From Kitasatospora aureofaciens (GTDB taxonomy: Bacteria; Actinomycetota; Actinomycetes; Streptomycetales; Streptomycetaceae), in assembly GCA_000720845.1 (NCBI GenBank), contig JODU01000026.1, forward strand, positions 1 through 64,000: a DNA stretch of 64,000 bases, given 5' to 3'. Position 1 is the stretch's first letter. Each line of letters starts with the position of its first letter. Positions 25,987 through 33,410 of this stretch are shown one piece after another. A program made the position numbers and the translations under genes. The notes under the pieces were generated by a model. It was not told where the DNA came from, ran no database searches, and worked only from the letters and a program-made list of their open reading frames with translations.

Positions 25987-27567
25987 ATGACAGCCAAGCC
26001 AGTCGCCGCCCCGCGGCCGTCCCGGGCCCGGGCCCGGACCACGTCGATCGCCGCGTTCGTCGTGCTCGCCGCCCTGGTGCCGACCACGGCCACCGCCTCG
26101 GGCACCCAGGAGGTGGAGGCCGAGTTCCCCTACGTCTGCACCCTCCCCTCGGGGCGACTGCCCGCGACGGTGCGGGTCTCGGCGGACTTCCCGGAGCGGG
26201 CCGGGGCGGGCGAGGCGTTCACGCCGTCCGACGTCACCACCACCGTGGAGCTCCCGGCGGAGGCGGTCGCGGACCTCACCGCGCGCGACGCGGCCGAGGT
26301 ACGGGCGGCCACCCGGCTCACCGTCGGCGTCGCCCAGAACGCGGCCACGGCCACGGCGACCTGGCGGGGCGGCTCCGAGCCGGTCACGCTGCCCGCGTCG
26401 GGGCCGCTGACGCTGGTCGCGCGGGGCGAGGTCCCCTCGGTGGCCGGACGGAGCGACGGCGACCTGACGTTCTCCGCGGGCGCCCTCGCGATCGACCTGG
26501 CGCTCGGGGCGGCCGACCCGGCCACCGCGGACCCCGGCTCGCTGACCGTCGACTGCGCCCTCGCCGAGGACGCGCCCGGCCAGGGGCTGCTGGCCACCGT
26601 ACCGGTCGGCACGGACGTCCCCGGGGCGAGCGGCTCGCCCTCCCCGTCCGGGCCCCCGCCGGCCTCGGAGCCGGCCGGGGAGGGGCAGCGGGAGGCACCC
26701 GGGGACCGGACGCGGGAGCGGCAGTCCGAGCGCTCGCCGGAGGTGCTGGAGAACACCCCCGGCGCCGCCGTGGACCGCGACGACGTCCCGCCGTGCCGCT
26801 ACGACGAGCAGCACCCGCCCACCTCGAAGTCGCTCAACGCCTACATCACCGGCTACACCAACGTGCGGAAGCAGAAGGCCGCCTCGTACCTGCCGCCGTC
26901 CTGCATGCTGATCGAACAGGGCGACCCCGTGGCGGGTCCGCTCGACCCGGAAGCCCTCGTCTTCGACACCGTGTCGTGGGGCGACTTCAGTTACCGGAAG
27001 CGCAAGCAGACACCGCCGTTCCGGAGCACCTTCCTGTCCTTCGACTTCGTTCCGGTGACCGCCACCATGGTGCTGGAGCAGACGGGCCCCGTCAGGATCG
27101 ACTCGCGTCTGAAGTTGTACCTCCTGGAGGGTCTGACGACCATGGACACCTATGTCCGGGCTCCGTTGGTCCTTCATGTGACCTCCCTCGAGGTCAACGG
27201 GACGCCCCTGGACGTCGGTCCGGGGTGCCGTACCGAGAAGTCCCTCAGCTCCGTCGACCCGGACCCCGCGAACTTCCCCGGTGACCACCTGGTGCTGTTC
27301 GGGCGCGGCGAGCAAGTCACCGGCCAGCCGGCCACCGGCTACCAGCTCACCTCCGGCGGTGTGCTGTCCGGCGAGGCGACCATCCCGGCCTTCACCGGCT
27401 GCGGCACCGGCGGCGAGGACCTCGACCGGTTGCTCACCGCCTCCGTGTCCGGCCCCGGCAACTACATCAAGCAGGTCCAGGGGCAGACGTGCGCGGTCAT
27501 GAACGTCAACCCGTTGGAGTGCACCGAGGACCTCCAGCCCGCCCAGATCCCCGTCGCCGAGCGCTGA
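25987..27567 (+). CDS. Large secreted two-domain protein (DUF6801-like N-domain)
   Basis: This 526-residue protein starts at ATG 25987, with CGGAG upstream. An export signal (SIAAFVVLAALVPTTATASG) is followed by an N-terminal domain (about 40-200) whose FPYVCTLPSGRLPATVRVSA opening resembles what I recall as DUF6801 of actinobacterial secreted proteins. A Pro/Glu/Arg-rich linker (215-260) leads to a C-terminal domain (260-526) with several Cys (PPCRYDE, PSCML, PGCRTE, TGCGTGG, QTCAVM, LECTED). A lone segment APLVLHVTSLEVNGTPLDVG recalls PVRIHLENPLLGDKCYIG of the next protein, so the C-domain and that protein may be related. The function is unknown. Its position beside the mce operon suggests a cell-surface partner. 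Confidence 0.78.
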   Translation: MTAKPVAAPRPSRARARTTSIAAFVVLAALVPTTATASGTQEVEAEFPYVCTLPSGRLPATVRVSADFPERAGAGEAFTPSDVTTTVELPAEAVADLTARDAAEVRAATRLTVGVAQNAATATATWRGGSEPVTLPASGPLTLVARGEVPSVAGRSDGDLTFSAGALAIDLALGAADPATADPGSLTVDCALAEDAPGQGLLATVPVGTDVPGASGSPSPSGPPPASEPAGEGQREAPGDRTRERQSERSPEVLENTPGAAVDRDDVPPCRYDEQHPPTSKSLNAYITGYTNVRKQKAASYLPPSCMLIEQGDPVAGPLDPEALVFDTVSWGDFSYRKRKQTPPFRSTFLSFDFVPVTATMVLEQTGPVRIDSRLKLYLLEGLTTMDTYVRAPLVLHVTSLEVNGTPLDVGPGCRTEKSLSSVDPDPANFPGDHLVLFGRGEQVTGQPATGYQLTSGGVLSGEATIPAFTGCGTGGEDLDRLLTASVSGPGNYIKQVQGQTCAVMNVNPLECTEDLQPAQIPVAER

Positions 27568-27614
27568 CCCGGCGCCCCACCCCACCCCTCCCACCTCCAC
27601 GGAAGGCCACCACC

Positions 27615-28556
27615 ATGCCCCGGATCTCCACCCGCACCCGGCTCGCCACCGTGTCCGCGCTGACCGCGCTCGGCGCCTTCGCCTCGCTGGGCACGGCGAC
27701 CGCGGCCGACCCCGCGCTGAACGGCGAGTGGGCCCCCTTCACCCGCTGCCCCGTGGACGCCCCGGCGATGCTGGCGGCCGACGGCTTCGAGAAGACGCCG
27801 CAGTGTGTGGTGTCCACCTCGGCGAGCGGCTCCATCAAGCTGGGCGACACCACCGTGACGACCGGCAGGACCAACCTCCAGATGGGCGTCGTGCAGAACG
27901 CGGACGGCACCAGCAGCGTGGTCGCCCCCGCCTCCGGCGCGCTGGTGGCCGAGCCCGCCGCCGTGCCCGGCGGACTGCTCGGTCTGATGTGCCCGAGCGA
28001 CATCTTCGTGATCACGGGCATCTGCAAGTCGCTGGAGAACTCCAGCCTCAACAAGATCACCGCGACCATGGAGTCGGTCGGCGCGCCCTACGCCTTCGAC
28101 CAGACCGCGGGCGTCCTCACCGACCAGCCCATCGTCGCCCTGCCGGTCCGCATCCATCTGGAGAACCCGCTGCTGGGCGACAAGTGCTACATCGGTACGG
28201 CCGCCAACCCGATCGTGCTGCGCCCGGAGAACCGCACCTACCCCGAGTTCGGCATGACCTTCTTCCGGGGCGACGGCACCGAGGACGCGGCCGGCGAGAT
28301 GAGCCGGATCAACCTCACCGGGGCCACCCAGAACGACAGCACCTTCGCGGTGCCCGGGGCCACCGGCTGCGGCCTGAACGTCGGTCTGATCAACGCCGCG
28401 GTGAACGCGAAGACCGGGCTGCCCTCCGCCGCCGGGAACAACAGCCTCACCCTGAACGACACCCGGACCCACCTCACCGGCCTCAACGCCCCTGGGACGG
28501 TCGTCCCCGACGCCGGCAAGGTCCTCTCGAGGAACTGGCACTCCGCCGCCAAGTAG
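27615..28556 (+). CDS. Secreted protein of unknown function, possibly related to the preceding C-domain
   Basis: This 313-residue protein starts at ATG 27615, with GGAAGG 8 nt upstream. It has a Sec signal peptide (TRLATVSALTALGAFASLGTATA). The mature part includes FTRCPVDAPAML, PQCVVST, LMCPSD, GICKSLE, PLLGDKCYIG and TGCGLNVG, so six cysteines probably pair outside the cell. A hydrophobic stretch AAVPGGLLGLM lies mid-protein. The segment PVRIHLENPLLGDKCYIGTA resembles the C-terminal domain of its upstream neighbour. The gap to that neighbour is 47 nt, so the two are probably co-transcribed. The family is found, as far as I recall, in mycolate actinomycetes and streptomycetes, often near lipid genes; this needs checking. 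Confidence 0.78.
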   Translation: MPRISTRTRLATVSALTALGAFASLGTATAADPALNGEWAPFTRCPVDAPAMLAADGFEKTPQCVVSTSASGSIKLGDTTVTTGRTNLQMGVVQNADGTSSVVAPASGALVAEPAAVPGGLLGLMCPSDIFVITGICKSLENSSLNKITATMESVGAPYAFDQTAGVLTDQPIVALPVRIHLENPLLGDKCYIGTAANPIVLRPENRTYPEFGMTFFRGDGTEDAAGEMSRINLTGATQNDSTFAVPGATGCGLNVGLINAAVNAKTGLPSAAGNNSLTLNDTRTHLTGLNAPGTVVPDAGKVLSRNWHSAAK

Positions 28557-28683
28557 CCCTCACAGCAAGGGGGTTGGCGACGTACACAACCGTGACACGA
28601 TTCCTCCCCAAGAGATGTACAACACAACAAAGTTGATTTACCGTCTGCTTGCCAGACCGGTGAACGACCAGTGGGCCGGTCCA

Positions 28684-28708
28684 GGCTCCGCCCGCCGAGG
28701 GCGGGGCC
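28684..28708 (+). terminator. Hairpin in the leader of the PucR gene
   Basis: A 10-bp stem with one G-T pair (28684-28693 GGCTCCGCCC with 28699-28708) and a 5-nt loop lies between the secreted-protein gene and the regulator. It may terminate the upstream transcript; no T-tract follows. Confidence 0.45.
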
Positions 28709-28752
28709 CGGTCGGCCCACCCACCGGACATGTCGACGGCAAGGGATCACTC

Positions 28753-29964
28753 ATGCCCTCAATCGCGCGTCCCTCGGTGCTCGGTGAACCGCTCGACCCC
28801 CTGCCCAAGAAGTTCGCGGCCTTCATGCGCCCGCTGCTTCCGGGGCTGCTGAACGAGATCCGCACCGAGGTCACCCGCAGCTATCCGGTCTACGGCAGGC
28901 TGCTCAACGGCCCGGACGGGGACGCGATCCGCCAGGGCGTCGAGCAGGCGCTGACCGCCTTCGTGGACCGGGTGGCCGACCCCTCCAGCAGTTCGGAGCT
29001 GCGGGACGAACTGCTGCGCAGGTTCGGCCGGGTGGAGGCCTACGAGGGCCGCGACCTGGAGGTCCTCCAGGGCGCCTACCGGCTCGGTGCCCGCATCGCG
29101 CTGCGCCGGGCCAAGACGCTGGGACGGCAGTACAGCCTCTCCCCCTCGCTGATCCTCGCCTTCGCCGACGCGCTCTTCGCCTACGTCGAGGAACTGGAGG
29201 CGATCACCCGCGAGGGGTACGCGGAGGTCCGGGAGCGGGCCGCCTCCGAGGAGTCCGCGTTACGAAGACAGTTACTCCACTTCCTCCTGGCGGCCTCGCC
29301 GCTGCCCCGCACGGCCGTCTCCGAACTGTGCAAGGCCGCCGCCTGGGAGCTGCCCCGGTCGTGTTTCCTGGTCGCCCTGCGGTCCCCGGCGCCGGAACAC
29401 ATCCAGGCGGGCCTCGACCGGGACGTCCTCGCCGACCTCGACATACCGCAGCCGCACCTGCTGGTGCCCGGGGATCTCACCCCCGCCCGCCTCGACATGA
29501 TCCGCACGGCCCTGGCCGGCACCCGCGCCGCGGTGGGCCTGACCGTGCCGGTCGGCCAGGCCGCCGACTCCGTCCGCTGGGCCCGCCGGGTGCTGCAGCT
29601 CGTCGACGACGAAGTCCTGCCCGACGCCCCGCTGCTCCGCTGCGAGGACCACCTGACGACCCTGTGGCTGCTGTCCGACTCCGCGCTGGTCGACCGGATC
29701 GCGGCCCGTGAACTGGCCCCGCTCGACGCGTTGCCGGCCAGGCGGCGCGACCGGCTCGTGGAGACCCTGCGCGTGCACGTGTCCACCCGGGCGCCCGCGG
29801 AGCAGGTCGGCGAGATGCTGGGCGTGCACGCGCAGACCGTCCGCTACCGTCTGCGGACGCTGGACACCTATCTGGGCGACCGGCTCGCCGACCCCGACCA
29901 CCGCTTCGCCATCGAGGTGGCCCTCCGTTCGCTCCACCTGCGCGGGCACGACGACACCGAGTGA
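28753..29964 (+). CDS. PucR-type transcriptional regulator with two TTA codons
   Basis: This 403-residue protein starts at ATG 28753, with AAGGGA 6 nt upstream. The N-terminal half is helical (RsbRD/CdaR-like). The middle resembles the GGDEF-derived domain of CdaR/PucR proteins. The C-terminus carries the PucR helix-turn-helix: RLVETLRVHVSTRAPAEQVG, then LGVHAQTVRYRLRTLDTYLG. It is a DNA-binding regulator. Codons 170 (29260-29262) and 174 (29272-29274) are TTA, and an AGA lies between them. TTA is read only by the bldA tRNA in Streptomyces, so translation should depend on developmental stage. Its likely targets are the preceding secreted-protein genes and perhaps the mce operon; that is inference. 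Confidence 0.87.
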   Translation: MPSIARPSVLGEPLDPLPKKFAAFMRPLLPGLLNEIRTEVTRSYPVYGRLLNGPDGDAIRQGVEQALTAFVDRVADPSSSSELRDELLRRFGRVEAYEGRDLEVLQGAYRLGARIALRRAKTLGRQYSLSPSLILAFADALFAYVEELEAITREGYAEVRERAASEESALRRQLLHFLLAASPLPRTAVSELCKAAAWELPRSCFLVALRSPAPEHIQAGLDRDVLADLDIPQPHLLVPGDLTPARLDMIRTALAGTRAAVGLTVPVGQAADSVRWARRVLQLVDDEVLPDAPLLRCEDHLTTLWLLSDSALVDRIAARELAPLDALPARRRDRLVETLRVHVSTRAPAEQVGEMLGVHAQTVRYRLRTLDTYLGDRLADPDHRFAIEVALRSLHLRGHDDTE

Positions 29965-30004
29965 GGCCTCGGGCGGGTCGGGCGCGACCGTACCGGTGTG
30001 CGGC

Positions 30005-30973
30005 TCAGTACGCCACGGGCCAGCCGCTGCTCCAGTCCAGGAGGCTGATGCCGAGCTTGGGCGTGCCGTTGTCGTTGCCGTCGTAGTAGTGGTAGACGAT
30101 CAGGTCGCCGTCCACGTCGTTCATGATCGACTGTCCGCCGGGGCCGATGACGCCGCCGTGCGACTCCAGGACCGGTGTCCCGCCGTTGTCCGTCATCGCG
30201 ACGCCGTTGCGGTCCCGGTAGGGCCCGGTGACGCTCGTCGCCCGGCCGACCTTGACCTTGTAGGTGGAGCCGGTGCCGGCGCAGCAGGTGTCGTACGAGG
30301 CGAAGAGGTAGTAGTACCCGTTCCGCTTGACGACGTACGGGGCCTCGACGGCCTTGGTCCCGGTCGGGCGGGAGGCGAGGGAGCGGCGGGCGGTGTCGGA
30401 GGCGTGCTGCTTGCCGGTGGCCGGGTCGATCCGGATCATCTTGATGCCGGTCCACCAACTGCCGAAGGAGAGCCACCACTTGCCGTCGTCGTCGACGAAG
30501 AGGTTCGGGTCGATGGCGTTGTAGTCGTCGGCGGAGCCCGAGGTGTAGACGATGCCGCGGTCGCTCCAGCTGCCCGGCGCTCCGGTGGTGGAGACCGCGA
30601 GCCCGATGGCGGAGGTGTTGGAGCCGAAGGACGAGACGGAGTAGTACATCAGGTACGTGCCGCCGTGGTAGGAGATGTCCGGCGCCCAGGCCTCCGGGAC
30701 GGAGGAGTAGCGGGACCACCAGCCGGGCCGGGAGCCGAAGGCGTCGGCGCCCGCGGCGAAGGCGGTGCGGTCCGTGGACGCCTTGCTGCTGATGCCGCCG
30801 CCGGTGGCGTAGAGCCGGTACTGCCCGGACGGGGTGCGGATCATCGTCGGGTCGTGGGTGACGACGGAGCCGGTGACCCGGCCGGGGTTCGGGTAGGCCG
30901 ACGCCGCGGAGGGGACGAGGGCGAGCAGGGCGGCGGCGGGGAGGACGAGGAGTGCGGCTCGTCTGCGGCGCAT
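30005..30973 (-). CDS. Secreted GH43 arabinan endo-1,5-alpha-L-arabinosidase
   Basis: This 322-residue protein starts at ATG 30973, behind AGGAG. A Sec signal (RAALLVLPAAALLALVPSAASA) precedes a five-bladed beta-propeller GH43 domain. Expected acidic residues are visible: the general base Asp in VTHDPTMI, the pKa-modulating Asp in NAIDPNLFVDDDG and the acid Glu in KAVEAPYVV. SSVPEAWAPDISYHGGTYLMYYS is typical of arabinanases. It cleaves the alpha-1,5 backbone of arabinan outside the cell, releasing arabino-oligosaccharides. Its promoter combines a sigma-70 core, an AAGCGCTT element and the tandem operator shared with the other sugar genes. Confidence 0.92.
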   Translation of the reverse strand: MRRRRAALLVLPAAALLALVPSAASAYPNPGRVTGSVVTHDPTMIRTPSGQYRLYATGGGISSKASTDRTAFAAGADAFGSRPGWWSRYSSVPEAWAPDISYHGGTYLMYYSVSSFGSNTSAIGLAVSTTGAPGSWSDRGIVYTSGSADDYNAIDPNLFVDDDGKWWLSFGSWWTGIKMIRIDPATGKQHASDTARRSLASRPTGTKAVEAPYVVKRNGYYYLFASYDTCCAGTGSTYKVKVGRATSVTGPYRDRNGVAMTDNGGTPVLESHGGVIGPGGQSIMNDVDGDLIVYHYYDGNDNGTPKLGISLLDWSSGWPVAY

Positions 30974-30996
30974 GGGGGGCTCCTGTTCCACATCGT

Positions 30997-31031
30997 GTTC
31001 CGTATGTCGAACAACGGTCGTGTTGTCGGAC
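30997..31031 (-). promoter_or_regulatory. Tandem operator pair upstream of the arabinanase gene
   Basis: GTTCCGTATGTCGAAC (30997-31012) is an almost perfect GTTC..GAAC palindrome, and GGTCGTGTTGTCGGAC (31016-31031) follows 19 bp along. Both lie between the -10 box and the start codon, so binding would block transcription. This is one of the best examples of the shared motif. Confidence 0.65.
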
Positions 31032-31046
31032 GTTGCGCAGTGACGG

Positions 31047-31075
31047 AACCTAGGATCGAAGCGCTTGCGCGTCAA
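31047..31075 (-). promoter_or_regulatory. Arabinanase promoter with an AAGCGCTT element in the spacer
   Basis: On the minus strand, TTGACG (31075-31070) and TAGGTT (31052-31047) are separated by 17 nt. The spacer contains the perfect 8-bp palindrome AAGCGCTT (31059-31066), which resembles the core of LacI-family operators. The same element sits in the same place at 41023-41051. Confidence 0.65.
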
Positions 31076-31234
31076 TGGCCCGGGCACGGGCGGCGGCCGA
31101 TGTCCGGAAAACACCGGGTGTCGAAGATGGCCGGGGCGTGAATTCGCACCGGACAGTCACCGTGGCCGCGCCCGCTTCGGCCCCTCCCCCGTCACCATGG
31201 CCTCCCATGCCACCGTCCTGAGGGGGAGCCGGGC

Positions 31235-32803
31235 GTGAGTCTGTCCTGGGGTTCCGTGGCCGCCGTCCTGGGCCTGGCCGTGCCCGTCGTGGCCGCGCTG
31301 TGGGAGTTCGTGCTGGCGGGCCGCAAGCGGCTCGGCTACCGCGTCCAGTTGGACACCACGATCCGTGACTCGGCCGCCTCGGGGCCCGACACCACGGTGC
31401 TGCAGCGCATGCAGTGGGACGGCACCAGCCTGCGCGACCCCTCGGTCGTGCTGCTGCGGATCGAGAACGCCGGCTGGAGCCCCGTCGTCGCCGGTGACTA
31501 CGTCGCTCCCGCCAGCGACCCCGTGGGCATACGCATCGCCTTCCCCGGCCGCCGCGTGGTCGGCATGACCGTCACCGAACGCAGCCCGCAGGTCCCGCCC
31601 ACCTTCTTCGTACCGGGGGCCGAGGGCTTCGAGACCACGGGCCGGGAGATCAGGCTGCCCAAGGTGATACTCAACCGCCGGGCCCACTACAAGGTCCTGG
31701 CGGTCCTGGACCGGGAGGAGGGCTTCACCGAGCCGGAGTTCCCCGAGGCGGAGGTCACCGCGGGGGTCGTCGGCGGGGTGCGCGGCGGGAACATCAAGAA
31801 GACCGCGTACTACCCCTTCGCCTCGCGCCAGGTCCGCTGGCTGCTCGCCTCGCTCATCCTGGTGAGCGCCACCCAGTCCGCGTTCACCCTGGCCGGGAGC
31901 GACGAGGCGGCCGCGCCGCTGGACTGCGCCGCCGGGACCCTGCACCTGTCGGGCTCCACGGCCTTCGCGCCGGTGCTGAGGGAGGCCGCCAGGCAGTACG
32001 AACGGACCTGCCCGGACGCCCGCATCCCGCTGACCGCCACCTCCTTCAAGGGCAGTGTCGACGGGCTCGACACACTCGCCGCGGCCGGTGCGGGCGCCCG
32101 GCTCCCCGACGGCCGGGGCCTGGGCGACCGGCTGGCGTTCAGCGACGGACCGAAGTCCGACGGCCGCCCGCGGCTGCTGCCCAGGCCCGTCGCGCTGTCC
32201 CTGTTCACCCTGGTCGTGCACGAGGACGCGGGGGTCGAGGACCTGTCCCTGAAGCAGGTGCGGGACATCTACGCCGGGCACGTCACCAACTGGAGCCAGG
32301 TCAAGGGCAACGACGTCCCCATCCACCTGGTCAGCCGGAACCCCGGCTCGGGCACCCGCACCACGCTCGAACGGCAGGTCCTCGGCGGCCGCCCCCTCCC
32401 GGCGGTCACCACGCCCGACTGCGCCGGGCTCGACCGGGGCCGGCCGGGGCGCTGCGAGGTGGGCGGCACCGGGACGCTGCTGGACACGGTGGCCTCGACC
32501 CCGGGGGCCCTGGGGCACAGCGAGGTCGGCGCCGCCGCCGCGCACGACCACGTCCGGCAGGTCCGCATCGACGGCTACCCGGCCACCCTGGAGGGCGCCG
32601 ACCAGGGGGCGTACCCGTACTGGCAGACGGAGATCGCCTACACCTACGGCGAACCGCCGGCCGACTCCGTAGCGGCGGGCTTCCTGCGCTACCTCGCCGA
32701 CGAGGTCGGCAAGGACGTCATCCGCTCCAAGGGCCACCGCCCCTGCGCCGAGCTGGACAAGCCGCTGCTGTGCCGGCCGGACGGCACGCCCGCCGGGAGG
32801 TGA
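31235..32803 (+). CDS. Membrane-spanning protein with extracytoplasmic PstS-like domain
   Basis: This 522-residue protein starts at GTG 31235, with AGGGGGAG upstream. An N-terminal helix (7-27) and a second helix (about 203-222, VRWLLASLILVSATQSAFTL) bracket a 175-residue domain with beta-strand character. Because both helices cross the membrane, that domain is probably cytoplasmic. Residues 230-522 form a periplasmic-binding-protein type II fold related to phosphate-binding PstS: LHLSGSTAFAPVL, SGTRTTLERQVL, LSLKQVRDIYAGHVTNWSQV and FLRYLADEVGKD. The SGSTAF and SGTRT motifs match phosphate-ligand loops. No transporter genes adjoin it, so it looks like a receptor rather than a transport component. 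The ligand is unknown. Confidence 0.8.
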   Translation: MSLSWGSVAAVLGLAVPVVAALWEFVLAGRKRLGYRVQLDTTIRDSAASGPDTTVLQRMQWDGTSLRDPSVVLLRIENAGWSPVVAGDYVAPASDPVGIRIAFPGRRVVGMTVTERSPQVPPTFFVPGAEGFETTGREIRLPKVILNRRAHYKVLAVLDREEGFTEPEFPEAEVTAGVVGGVRGGNIKKTAYYPFASRQVRWLLASLILVSATQSAFTLAGSDEAAAPLDCAAGTLHLSGSTAFAPVLREAARQYERTCPDARIPLTATSFKGSVDGLDTLAAAGAGARLPDGRGLGDRLAFSDGPKSDGRPRLLPRPVALSLFTLVVHEDAGVEDLSLKQVRDIYAGHVTNWSQVKGNDVPIHLVSRNPGSGTRTTLERQVLGGRPLPAVTTPDCAGLDRGRPGRCEVGGTGTLLDTVASTPGALGHSEVGAAAAHDHVRQVRIDGYPATLEGADQGAYPYWQTEIAYTYGEPPADSVAAGFLRYLADEVGKDVIRSKGHRPCAELDKPLLCRPDGTPAGR

Positions 32804-32855
32804 CCCCGCGAGTTGCCCGGCGGCGGGACCGCGGGCTCCGCTTCGCGGGCCCGGC

Positions 32856-33314
32856 CTACGGGTTCTCCCAGGCCGCCGGTTCGGCCGCCAGCTCCCGCAC
32901 CGGGGCCGGCAGCGCGTCCGCCGCGAGGTCCGCGATCGTCACGCCCTCCAGGATCCTGCGCACGTTGGCGCGCAGCGCCACCCACAGCGGCAGCAGCGGC
33001 CCCGCCGTGCCCGTGTACACCAGCCCCGTCGGCCGTTCCCCGCGCACGGAGACGATCGGGCCGTCCACCGCCCGGATCACGTCCGCCACCGTGATGGCCG
33101 CCGCCCCGCGCGCCAGCCGGTACCCGCCGCCCCCGCCGCGCCGGCTCTCCACGACGCCGCCGCGCCTGAGGTCCCCGAGGATCCCCTCCAGAAATTTGTG
33201 CGGAATGTCCTGCGCGGCGGCCACGTCCTCCGCCTTGACCGGGGCATCGTCCTGCCGGACGGCCAGTTCCAGTACCGCCCGTACCGCGTAGTCCGCACGC
33301 GCCGAGATCCTCAT
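32856..33314 (-). CDS. Rrf2-family transcriptional regulator without iron-sulfur cysteines
   Basis: This 152-residue protein opens MRISARADYAVRAVLELAVR, the hallmark of Rrf2 proteins, followed by the winged helix-turn-helix (AEDVAAAQDIPHKFLEGIL, then a glycine-rich wing RRGGGGGYRLARGA). It contains no cysteine at all, so it cannot hold the [Fe-S] cluster used by NsrR, IscR or RsrR. It may sense another signal or none. An in-frame ATG at 33323 would add three residues. It is divergent from the GH35-like gene, with 96 nt between starts, and may regulate it. Confidence 0.85.
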   Translation of the reverse strand: MRISARADYAVRAVLELAVRQDDAPVKAEDVAAAQDIPHKFLEGILGDLRRGGVVESRRGGGGGYRLARGAAAITVADVIRAVDGPIVSVRGERPTGLVYTGTAGPLLPLWVALRANVRRILEGVTIADLAADALPAPVRELAAEPAAWENP

Positions 33315-33410
33315 GCCGACCATTGTGGCGCGCGCTGGGACAATGGCCCGGCACAGGCGTCCCGCGCAGCTGACGGGACCAGAGGTACGCGCGCAACAGG
33401 AGAGGCTCCC

